Below are positions 12,601 through 24,600 of a stretch of DNA of 64,000 nucleotides, piece by piece (the first letter of the stretch is position 1; every line of letters begins with the position of its first letter). Source of the DNA: Chamaea fasciata (Eukaryota > Chordata > Aves > Passeriformes > Sylviidae); NCBI GenBank assembly GCA_029207755.1, contig JARCOQ010000012.1, forward strand, positions 22,121,740 through 22,185,739. Reading direction: 5' to 3'. The position numbers and the translations under genes are program-made. A model generated the notes under the pieces. That model ran no database searches. It saw only the letters and a program-made list of their open reading frames with translations, and was not told the origin of the DNA.

Positions 12601-15600
12601 GCATGTAACAATCCAGGCCGGATTCTTGGCATCCTGCCCAATAGAAATAGGAACAGGGCTTGAGGCACAGTCTCAAAGATCCAACAGGTGTCTCCGTCCT
12701 GGCACAAGGCCAAAAACGGTATCAAAATCTCTGGGTTTTACCTCATAAGTGAAACAAAGAATGAAACCCAAATCCTTCCCTTAAATGGAAGCCTCCTTGC
12801 CACTGTGGGGCTGCAAACCCTACCAGGTGAGGTACACTTCTACACAGGACCTTGCTCATTTTCCCATTGCCAGCGGAGTTTGCAAAGTTCACTTCAAAAC
12901 AGTTTCTGATTGCGAAATGAAGTTTCTACAAATGACCACCGGTGCAAAACCAAAGCTTCTATGAATGAGAGAGCCCCTGCTCCCCTGGTTTCCTCTCCTA
13001 GAGCAGACAGGTGATTTCTAGCAGCTTGCTGGGATCGTCCAGAAACTTCCTTCGCGCTGGCTTTTAAAAATGCCTGCAATCATACCCCCGCACACAAGGG
13101 CCTCAGGTGCAGGATCTCAATGATTCAATAACAGTTTCGGGTGCAGATTAATACAAAATACAGTAACAGTACGAATCACCCCAGAACACACATTTTGGCG
13201 GAAAACACCAGATCCTGTTAGCCTGGCCTGGAAAATGCTACATTACCATGAGAATCATATTCCTCTTTGCAATAACGACATCAGAAGGGCAGCTTATCAG
13301 ACACTGTTCCCGGTCCACATTAAGAGCTGGAAATGAAGACGGTCTCCAAGCTATTAACAGCTCAGAATCCTAAGTGGGAGCAATCTGATGACCAGGACAA
13401 CAGCTACTCCCATACTATTTTCCATTCTGGTTTCTCTTCTAGCCTCCTTCCCTGTGCTCGTCAGTTCAGACTAACAAATGGGGGCCACCACTTCCATCAG
13501 CTCTTCTGGAAGGTGGAATGTAACAGGCCAGCTGGGAAGGAGGGCCGGAGCACCTCAGCCCACAGTAGCCCCAAAGCCAAACGTGATTCCCAGAGGCCCA
13601 AACGTGCGGCCCCCGCGTTTCGGCTGGAGCCGCTGTCAATGGACCTGAAGCCAGGAGAGTCTGTGGACATGATGCTGCGAGGCTTCTCCCGCAAGGCGCA
13701 GGTGAGGTCCCCACCACGGGCCGAGCTGGGGAAGCATCAGATCCCCTCCCCTGGGCTCGTTCCACCGTCCCTTGACATTTGCCTGGGGAAATGAGCAGGG
13801 GCCTTCAAGAAACTGGTTTAAGACCACACGTTTCTGTGGCAGCACCACTTACTTTCCTTGCTGGTCACCATCAGACCAGCTACAGCTTTATTGTGATTCC
13901 ACAGCCACCAAAACCTAGTGCTGATCCCGAAGTAGGGGTAGAAGGAAATACTGCTCTTTTGGGGCAGACAGCGTTGCATGCTTAGTCAGCAAAGAAGGAC
14001 AGAGAAATAAGTTAGTAACACTTAGACTAGGAGCCCAAAAAGAAAGTGAATTAAACAAGTGCCAAGTGGTTTTTCTGGGGTAAGCACAGAGTAAACCAAA
14101 AGCCATGTGAAGGGGGGGAGTTTCTCACAAGTGCCTTTTGTGCTTAGTGGGGTGCAGTGCTACAGACAGTTGAGTGCAAAATAAATAAGCTGCATCACTG
14201 GAAGAAAAGCGGGCAGTGACCATAACTCTGTGGCAGGAATAGGGCGCGTGGTGGGTGGTGGGTGCTGAGCCAATGCTGGGCATTTGCTGGATGCCCTGCC
14301 ACCACCCACTGGTGACAAGTGACTCTTGCATGCAGGTGGTGCAGAATTACGCCATCTGCGAAGCTGTCATTGGGACAGGCGGCTCGATGAAGAAGATAAT
14401 AGAAGCAACCATTACCTGCGAGTTTATTGATCCCACTATAAATATATCAGCCAGACAATTCTCTTTCCGGGTGGAGAAGGTAAGTAAGTGTCTGGATTGC
14501 ATCCTGGCATTGAACAGCATGGCTGAGGGCGGGGTGTGCTTGTGTAAAAGCCCCTCTTTACCCTTCCTGAGGCACTTTGTAAAGTGAGGGGAGATGCTTT
14601 TAGAGATGAGACTGGTATTTAACGTCCCCAAAGTAAAACTGCAGTTACAGCTGCACTGCCAAGGAGGATCGTGGCCACCTCCAGAGAAATGCCAGTTTCT
14701 CTGCTCACGGTAAAGGGAGGTTTCTGAGGATCCTTCAGGGCACGGTGATGTCTGTACACCGATGCTGTAGGAAAGCAGGGAAAAAATGGAGATTCCTGTG
14801 AATTCCTCAGGCTGACAAGGAAAAACCCAGCATCTCCTGTGTCTCTTTGCCTTCTCTGCTGTTGGCATGAATGCTGTATGGTATAGCTATATGGTATAGC
14901 TCTGTGCATTTCCCTAAGCCTCACCTGCTTCAAAGCACCCCCAGACACCCTGCAGCTGCAGTGATGATAACACTGAGGCAGAGCAGGTACCCTTTAGTCT
15001 CGGGATCCCAACTCCAGCATCATGCTTCCCTCTCAGTAAGTTGTCTGAAAAAGAGAAGATGTTTCATGAGTTGCTTTCTGTAGTTTCAGGCCTCTCCTCT
15101 GGTTCCCAGGTTTCCACTCAAGTACAGAATCCCTGGAACAGGCAGTTCCGATGTAATTAGAAGCTTTTCAGCTCTCCCTGATTCTGCCTGGGTTCTGCTT
15201 GACGCCACACACGCAAACTGATTTATTGCATACTATGGCACCTATTTGATACCAGTACATGCAGAACTAGTTTCCCAAACTCCCTGGTTTCGCTAAACCA
15301 TGCAGGAAGCCCAGCAGAATGCAGACAAGGAAGGAAGAGCCTAGGCTGATCATAGCTTTGAGACCACAGACACCTTGTCCCTGTAGCAGGGACTGCAGGA
15401 CGCATCCTGCAGACAAGCTGCTTTATGAGCCAGTCAGGTTGTAAGAAATGGCTGTATGTGAGTGAAGATCATCTAGTGCTGCTCTGTGCAATAGAGAGAC
15501 AAAACTGGAGACAAATGGTCTGGAATCACTTTCTGCTTTAGATCTTGTTCAAGCAGCTGCCTCCTCTCAGGGCCCCATTTCCTCATCTGTACCTGGGAGT

Positions 15601-18600
15601 GTTTCCCTGTCCCCCAGAGGGTGCTGTGGTTTCTAAACATGAAAAGCATCTGCTGTAAAGAAAAATCTCCTGGAAGTGTAGAAACAAATAAAAAGGGTAA
15701 ATAGAAATGTGTGCACTTCTGGGACTGAAAACTGCGAGATGCAGCAGAAGCAGGTCTGTGACTAGCTGAGGTTGTTTTTCCTTGTCTCCTGTTTGTGTAG
15801 AAACCCAGTGATGTCCTGACTCTGCAGTACCAGCCTTTGGCTATAAAGAACACCTGCCGGCTGCCACTCGACCTTATGCTCTACTTGGAGCAGCCGTTTC
15901 AGGTCTGCAGTGAGGACCAGCAGCCACTCCCACATGGCCAGGTGAGCAGCCCCGGACTCCTGCAGTGGGGTTTGAAGAGGAGGGATGCGGTGATGCACTT
16001 CTGTTGGGACGTCCTTAAGTCAAGAAGTTTAATCTGTAGTGTCAGCAATGGGATGGTCTGAACTGCATCAGCAGAGCTGCTGAAGGAATCAAAAACTTAT
16101 CTGAGTTGAGAAGATCCACCCTGGCTCTCAGGCACAAGGAGAAGGGAGCAGGCAACTAGGTCTGGGCAAGCCATGCCGTGAAGGTGTCTCCTGGAAAGCA
16201 TCCCAGCTCTCCAGCAGCCACCCCTTGTATTGCTGCTGAGCACAGAAACGTGAGCCTGAGGGAATCCTGGACTCGAGTGTGGTGCCCGCAGTCAGACCCT
16301 TGCTGTAAAGAAATGAACGATGAACTGAGAAGCCCATGCTGGTGTCACACTTGGAGCATTTACTGGTTCATGCTGTCAGACCTTGGGATGTCATCCCACA
16401 GGTGACTAATTACTGTTCATCTGCTTGCAGCCTGTGACAGTGGACGTTGGGCAGACCTGTCACCTCTACATCGCATTTGACCCAGCTTATGGACGGGATT
16501 TTAATAGCTGGAAAACAATGAAGATCCTGAAGATAGAAATGGTCAGGGGCCATCCTTATGTGGAGCGTATCACCCTTTGCGGGGAAGCCCACTTCCCAAA
16601 TCTCCAAATCCAGCCCAGCACCCTGGAATTTGGCTGCATCGTGGCTGGCACGAAACAGGAGCGTTCTCTGGAGATGACCAACTGCAGCCCACTTCCCGTC
16701 AAGTACCACTGGTCATTCCAGATGGACGACCATGTGAAGAAGTTGAGGTATGTGCACCTTTGCCCTGTCCTTGAAGCTCTTCTTCCTGGTGTCCTGTTAG
16801 TACTTTGCAAAGAACAAAGCTGTTTGCCTAGGAGCTGACAAACTGCTTCTGCCTTGTCCTTGTGCAAATAACACTGACCGGCTGCGGTCAGGCTGGATGC
16901 TCAGGGAATAGCTTTGCCACCAATTTGGTGCTCCTTGTGGTTTCCCCTGGGAAGGAAAGCTGGGACAAAGGCTGCTTTCTCAGACCTCCGTGGCCTGAGG
17001 CACTGTCCACCCTGCTGAAGGGCTCCTAGTCCCAGCTGCCACAGTGCTGCTGGAGGCCCTTTTGGCCCCCTTGCTTTGGGATGGGTCCTCTCTGCAGGAG
17101 CTGCTCTCTGCTCCTTGCCTTCCTCCCTTGCGCTGTGCTGGAGGACGCCCAGAAAGTCCCAACACCAGAGAAAGAGCTACTTAGCAACTGGGCTGATGCT
17201 GAACCTCTTGTTACCTTCCCTTTCCTTCTTTTCTGAGACAACTCCTTTAGTGCCAGGACAAATTCTTTCCCAGGGGTCAGCTTTCAGTGGACACCTTGGA
17301 TTCCTCACGACCCTCTTTTTGTGACACTTGTTACTCACTTTGACTTTTCCCCACTGCAACATGTCCCTTATAGGTTCTGTACTGCTTGACAGCAGGACTT
17401 GTTCATCACATCTTCTCCTATCCCTGCCTCTCGCTCCACTACTTTAGAGTGAAAAACATTGTCTGGGCACCATGGTCCTGGGAAGTTGCCTCAAACCATT
17501 CATTAAAACTAAAGAGAGTGGAACAGATGATTAGGGATCTCTTGGGGGTTATGGTGAGAGAGCGCCTCATGCAGAAATGAAACCCAGCCTCAGATAACAA
17601 GCTACAAAGCTAAAGACAGTTTTTCTTTGGGGAGCAGGCACTGAATGCCTGTCTGGGAATGGAGCATCCAGGTTGTGTTTGACTGTGTGGGAAGCACTTG
17701 TATCTCAGCAGGGTGACAGGCAGGCACGGCACAACTTTGTCCCTCACGTGGCATTAGAAACACAAGCAGAGTTACCCTGAGCACCTGCTTCAATTTAAAA
17801 TGGGGAATGTGACCTGAGTCACCTGGGAGTGCTGGAAAATGTCAGCCAACCTCCCCAACACTCTCAGGGAAACATTCCTGATAAATACCTGGTAAAGCCG
17901 CAGAGTTTCTGGCGTTGGGCGCTGGGGGGGCTGTGCCGGCTCATCACTGGCTGCGTCTGCCCCTTGGTGCCTCAAATCTCCCCTTTTTCTTGCCTTCCCT
18001 GTCTTTTCCTCTCCCACTGTGTTTTTTTGCATCCCCACGAGGTGTGAATCCGTGTCCTCTGTAGTTCCTCACTGCGAGCAGTTGCAGCTGCCTGCACCAC
18101 TGCTACCTCAGTGTCAGCCCTGGGCCACCTTTAGATGGGACCTGCTCCAGCCTGGATTGGGAAGGGCTGGATCAAACCATTTCTCAGTTCAACGCACCAG
18201 CACCCACCCAGGGGCTGCATCCTGAGCAGGAGCTACTGGTGCAGGTGTCCTTTCCTCCCACTGCAGGTCCCTGTTCATAGTTATGTTCTTTTCCAGACAT
18301 GAGCTTTGCCCACCTAAATTCCAACCCAAACCACCGACGATGGTGTCATTCCGTTTGGATAAGCCGGCAACTCAGTGGAGACGCTTCAAGATTAGAAAAG
18401 CGGAGGAGCCAGCCACAGCCCTGGAAGAATCACGGGATCTTGGCCAATCTTCAGGAGCAGAGGTAGATTTTCTTGTACACCTACTGCTTGTGTTACCTCC
18501 CTAGCTTGCCACCAACAAGTCCTGCTCGTGCTGACCTCCCTTTTTGCCGCCCTGCTGTCCTGTGCCCTGAGAGCGGGCTGGGCAGCAGGGCCGGTGGCTG

Positions 18601-21600
18601 GACATGGGGTGTGTGGGAGGGAGAAACAGGAGAGTTTTCCTTGGAGAAACCTGCTCAGATGCTGTGTTGAGTGTGGGTTTTTTGCCTTGTTTTCTTCACA
18701 ATGTAAGATGAGGCTTTTGTCTGCATCATGATGATAAGACCTCCAGCTTCCTTCCCAGAGCAAGCTGTGATGAGTCCTGATCTCCATGTACCCTCTTCCC
18801 GACCCAGCCAGACGACCTCTTTCCAGATCTCTCTCTTCACCCAAGAGCTGGTATCGCAGTGGTGGCTCTGAAGCTGTCTTACAAAATGAGACTTTGCAAA
18901 GTGGCTGTCTCTTCTTCCTAGCATAGAAAATGGCTTGTTTTTCAGGTGCCACCACGTACTTGGGAGAAGTATTACGTCCCACCAGGGTTGGAGGGAGTCA
19001 CCTTTTTCATGGACTTAGGGTACACTCCCCTCGAAACTGAGAAGGTAAGAAGGAATCTGTCTCACTCCCACTTTTCCAGTGTGGCAAGCAGGGCTGTAGC
19101 TCCCAGTCCCACTGGTGGCCATCAGCGTTGCCCACAGCGGGGCCTCACATCCCTCCGGACCCATCGCAAAGTGCTGCTGAAGCAACTGGTTGTTAGAGAG
19201 GCTGTGCAGGACATGTTGTAGGGCTGTCCAAGGACGCTGTGCAGCACCGATGGAGGGCATTGCTCCCCTTGGACCTCATCAGGTGGTCCTTAGGAAATTT
19301 TTGCTGGAGCACGTTGAGAAAGCAGCATAGAAATCAGAGCGGGGCGGGGAAAGCCTCAGGAGTCAGATGAGCTGGGCTGGAATCCTTCCCTGAGCTCCAA
19401 GAGCTCTGGCTCTGAGTCGCCTCCTTTTCTAAAAGCAGTAAGAAATGCTTTTTAAGGGCAAGTTGTGCATCAGAGAGAATTTCTACTGCCAGGACACATC
19501 CCAGTTCACTTTAATGTAGTGTATTAATTAATGCATTGATCTGCGAGTATGGGAGAAGATTTTCCCCATGGTCCCTCCACTGGTCACTGGCATGGATACA
19601 AGATGAGATTAGGATGATTCTGGCTGTATTTGAGGAACAGCCCCCTCTGGCTACAGCTGCACTTTGCTCCAAGAAGCTCTTCTGCATCCATTTCCATGCT
19701 CAACACCTCAATCTCTCCTGTCCTCCGTCCAGGTTTTCAGTATCCTGCCGGTGTCGGGTGTGCTGCAGCCAGGAGAGACACAGCAGGCCTCCTTCACCTT
19801 CTTTGGCCTTCTCGACACCATCGCTCGTGTCACGGCGCTGTGCCACGTGGAGGGAGGCCCCACCTACAAGGTGAAGCTGACCGGGGAGGCCTCACGTGTC
19901 AGCTACTTGCTGAGCTCCCGGGAGATTGACTGCGGCTTACAGGTACCCCACATGTCCCTGGCACAGCTCCCTGCCCTGCAACCACGGCCAGCGGGTTCCT
20001 GCCCGCCTCAGTCCAGGCCTCCCTCCCCTTCCCAGCCCCTTTGTTGGCCTGCGGCTTGGAAGTACAACCTTTGAGGGACAAATCTGGCATCCAAGCTGGC
20101 TTCAAATGGTCATCTCCAAGCCTCCCCAAAATGTTGAGAAAGGTACCCTGAGAAACACTGCCTCCTGGGGCAGGCAGGGTCCCAGTGGGGATGCTCTGAG
20201 GGACATGTCCCTGAGACATCCCTCTGCTGATCCATTCCCAAAGCCTGACCTCCAAGGAGATGCTCTTGTATAAAGCTCTTGCTTAACCCACACAATAATC
20301 AGGGGAAGAATTTGGGCTTCCAGTCACTACAGTTGCAGAGACTGTCCCAGAAGAATCCCCACTTCACTCTCTTTCAGTTGAAAGCCCACAGATATTTTCA
20401 GCTGCTGGCCCTGTCTGTGTTGCCCTGTGTGACTTCCTTGTTGCATGTTTGTTGCTTGCCAATACTTGCGTGCAGGTGCCTTTTCTTCTAGAATGCCTGT
20501 CTTAGAAATGCACTGACTTTTAGATACAATTCAATGGGGACAAAGTCATCGAAGCAAAAGAAAACTGTTCATTAGTAACAATTCAGCTGAGCCGGGTGTG
20601 TCTCCCTCCCCGAGAGCCGGGAGCCCAGCACACACACCCCTTTCACCAAAACGGCTTCTTTTATCCCTTTTTTACCCGGCCAGGGTGGTCCCTGTCCTCC
20701 TTCCCATCGGATGGTACTCGGGAACTTCCATTCTCTCTGACCGCCAACTCTTCTGTCCCCTCCCCTCTCATCCTACTGCCTTTTAGTCAGGTCTTCAACC
20801 CTGCCCCTCTCCCAGCTCACAGCAACACCCAACAACAGGACCTGAACAAATCCAAACAATCCAAACAACAACACGCAAGAACCAACAACTTCCTTTCTTT
20901 AACCTCCTAACTCTTGGATTCATCTCACGCACCTCAGTGCCACCTCCTTTGTTTCTCCTGGCAGCTGGTGGCCCCTGAGAGCACAGAGGGCCTGTGTCCC
21001 CTGGTTCATTTATTACTGGCCCTCACGTGGTCGTCACCACATGTCTGTGTGCTGCCAGAGCTCCCTGGTCCTGTGCAGGTGCCCTGGGCCTGGGGCTTGC
21101 CCAGCTTCCCAAGGGCCCGTATCTCCTCCCTGGTCCCTGCTCCCAGGTCTGCTTTCAACCCCGGGAGAGAGGAAGGAAATTCCCAGCCGCAGGCCTGGGT
21201 CTGTAACTTCCTGCTCCTGTGCTTTCTCTCCAGATGTTTAATGAAATTCATCACACCACGGTCACCCTGGAGAACACCTGCAATATGGAATTCAGCTGGG
21301 TGCTAAACCCTAGCACTGCAGACCAGGATCTGCCTGGTGTGTTTCTGGTCAAGCCCACCGCAGTAAGTAGCACAAGTGACTCACCCCAGCCCTGTGTCGG
21401 GTGGCCCAGGAGAGCGTTAAAGGGAAAAAAGAGGGGGCGGGGGGGGAAAGGGACAAAAAAGTCAGAGGGGAATACCCCAAACCCAGCCATGAGAGAGAGA
21501 AGGGTGTGAGCGATTTCTGCTGGGGGCAGAGAAGGTCAGACAAGTGCTGTCCTGATAGACTCCCCCACGGCCTTGGCTGGCGGGTGGCTCTGCTGTCTCA

Positions 21601-24600
21601 CGGCAGACACCGGCGGAAGGCACAAGTGTGTTGGTCACTGTCCCGTCCCGCTGTAAGGGGAGCAGAGGAGAATTCTTTTTGATAGATTTCTCGGGCGAAA
21701 ATAAGGCACAAACGCAGCAAATATTACATCTGGAAATTGGTAAAGAAAGGGTACGGCCCCGACCAGAAGGGGACAGAAAAGAGAGCAGAGAGAGAAAAAT
21801 GAATGAACAACAGAGGGAGTAACAGAAGCCAGGGACAGAGCGGTACCGCTGGAAGCCTGGGGCGCTGTGTCGGCGTCCTGCTCGGCGGCTGGAGCAGGAG
21901 CCCGTGTGCGGCCAGCGCCCCGAGCGTGCTGCCGCGGCGGGCTGGGCGCGCTCCGCGCCCGCGGCAGGCGCGGCGGTCCCGCGGGCTGCGGCGTCCGGGC
22001 TCCGCAGCTGCGGCTGGGCACGGCCGGCGCGGCGGCTGCTCCCGCGGGGCAACGGCGGAGCGCTGCGGGGCCGTGGCCGGCGGGGAAGCGGCGACAGCGG
22101 GGTAGGCAGGCGGGGAAGGAGCGGCTCTGCAGGGAGCCGGGCCCTCCAGGTGCTCCCGGCACGACCACAACCAAAAATGGCGGGGGGAAATTGGCAGCGT
22201 TAACTGCTTTTGTGCGCCGAGATTCCTCCCGTAATTCAGCCCTTCTAGGAAGATTTAGTCAGACGGGCAAAGTTTCCCCGGGCTTCGCGGTCTGCCCTCC
22301 CCCAAGGGAGAGGTCGCTTGCAGCCCCCCCGAGACGGGGCCTGCCTGCATCTTCTCCTTGCAACCTCCTCCACGCCTGGAGTGTGTTAAGGCTCCCAACG
22401 CGACTGCAGCCCCTGTAGTAATTTTTCACCCCGTGTCAGAAAATGGATTTATAACATACGGTGAGGCACAAATAAAACTGGAATTGGTTCCCCACTGCGG
22501 CGGTGCGTGTCCTCCCACGGCCGGCTAGCCCCGACACGCCCGCACACGATCTATAGAAATGTGGGATCTTGGCTGCCGACCTGCCCTGCCACGTTGGGAA
22601 TGCGGAGGAAGAAAGACGGGACTCTCAAGAGGCCTGACTGCAACTTGGGTTTATTGGTAGGAAGGAGGGAGCCCTCAGCCTGCGACCGGTGCTTCAGGGA
22701 GACCCTGAATCTCAGGAGGGAGAGGGTTTTATACAGTGGCTGGAAGCTCAGGGTGGGTCCACGTGCAACCAGTGGGGTATAACTGGGGAGTGTCTACTGA
22801 CGTAACAAGCATTAACATTAAATACCAATGATCCGAAGGAAGGAGGGGAAAGCTTCCAATCCAGCCAGTCGCCAGAGATCTCCCTTCGAAGCTTCTGGAC
22901 CCGGGGGACAGGCCCTGGGTGACTGGCAGGGTGGGAGGGTTTCCCGACGAATGGTGGACAGGTAACCAAGGCGGGAAAGGTGAACCAAACAGGGGTTGTA
23001 TGTGGGGCAGGCTGAGGGAGAAGCTTACAATTTGTAACAAAAAGGACCTAAAAATACAACGGCACTGAACCAGGGTACAAAGAACAACTATCTTACATTA
23101 AAACTCATGATAAAAACCACACCACCGCACCTCACAGTCACTCTGGGGACCCCGACGGCTGAGATCTCAGGCTGCTGGCACTGGAGCGTTTCTGAGGGTC
23201 GCCTTACCCAGGCTGTGTGATCACACAGGACATTGTCCTTTGCCCTGCCTCCCCACTGCCAGGGCTAAGAACCACTTACATAGCCCTTCAGTAGGCCTGC
23301 TGGTCCCTGCCTCCTGCAGCTTTGTGCTGTGCAGAGGCTTTGTGGGGCAGTGAGGGGGCCGGGGAGCAGCAGGGCTGGAGGAGTGATGAGAAAAATTTGC
23401 AGCGTCATCCCACCATTTGTCCAGGCTTCTCAGTCCTGCCTGGGTGTCTTTGAGCCGAAGCAGCACTCCTGCCTTTGTCCCTCCTTGCAGTGGGAAGAGG
23501 GAGCCGATTTGCTTTCCCATTTCTTCATGCCTGTCCTACAAGGGATGGGAGGAGCTGCTGGCCCTGCTGAGTGCGGGGACTTCTCTTCCATAGCAAAAAA
23601 AGCCTTTTCTTGTTGAGGCGGGCTCTTGCTGGCAGAGGGCGAACCCCATGAGCAGCAGAGCTGTGCTCACATCACATCAGGCTGTGCTGGGGCTGCAGGC
23701 AGATGAGCTCTTGGGAGGACACACTGCACCCCCGGGTCAGTGGCTCGATCTTTTGGGCACAAGGAAGGTAGGAGGTGTGAGAAGCAAAGCCCACTCATCA
23801 GTTAAAATTTCAAGAAAATTTAGTGTGAGACAATAGGAGACAAAGTCAATAAAGCAGAAGGAACAGCACTGCCTGCTAAGCAGAAGGAACAGCACTGCCT
23901 GCTTAGCCACATTAGCTGCAGCCAGAGGCACACACCAGTCAACACAACACCCCTTGTATAGCCGGGGTATTGCATTAGCCCAGTGCGTATTTACAAGCAG
24001 TTCTTTATATTCCAACGTTTTAACAGAGTTCCTTCTCCGTCCGGCCTTTTTGGAGCATATGCGGTTGTCCTAGTCCTGGTCCTTTGTTACTTTTTGACAC
24101 ATTCAACAGGCTTCAATTCCTTCGTTGGCTAAATGTTAATATTACAACAATTCTTCACCAGCATTGGTATCACAAAAAAAGAATTGAATTAAAAGAACTC
24201 TAAACTTTAGCAAAACTTCTTTTACAAAAGTCAACATTATAAAACTTATAGTGTTTACTCTAACAGTTGCAAAAGCCAACACTGTAATGTATTTATCATG
24301 ATGGTGGTGTGGTTTGATGGCTTCTTCTAGATGAGAACCTGTCTTCTCAGCCTGTCTGTCCCCTGAACCATTCCCCATCAAACTCTGATGCATTCCCTCT
24401 CTCTTCTGTCCCTGCAGGGCTCCATTGCACCAGGCGAGACGCAAGAGCTGAATTTTTCTTACGTGCCAGGATTACCAGGAGCTTTCAGCAGGACTTACCA
24501 CCTCAAAGTGGGTGACCTGGAGCCAGAAAGTATCCGTCTGAAAGGAGAAGCATCCTTTCCCGTGTTTAGTGTGAACCTGCCCTGGAACATCAAAGGTGGG

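Noticed and set aside
21635..22418. Long overlapping open frames on both strands in the CpG-rich stretch
   Set aside because: High GC removes stop codons by chance. The products are Arg/Ala/Pro/Gly-rich, without domains, splice context or start context.
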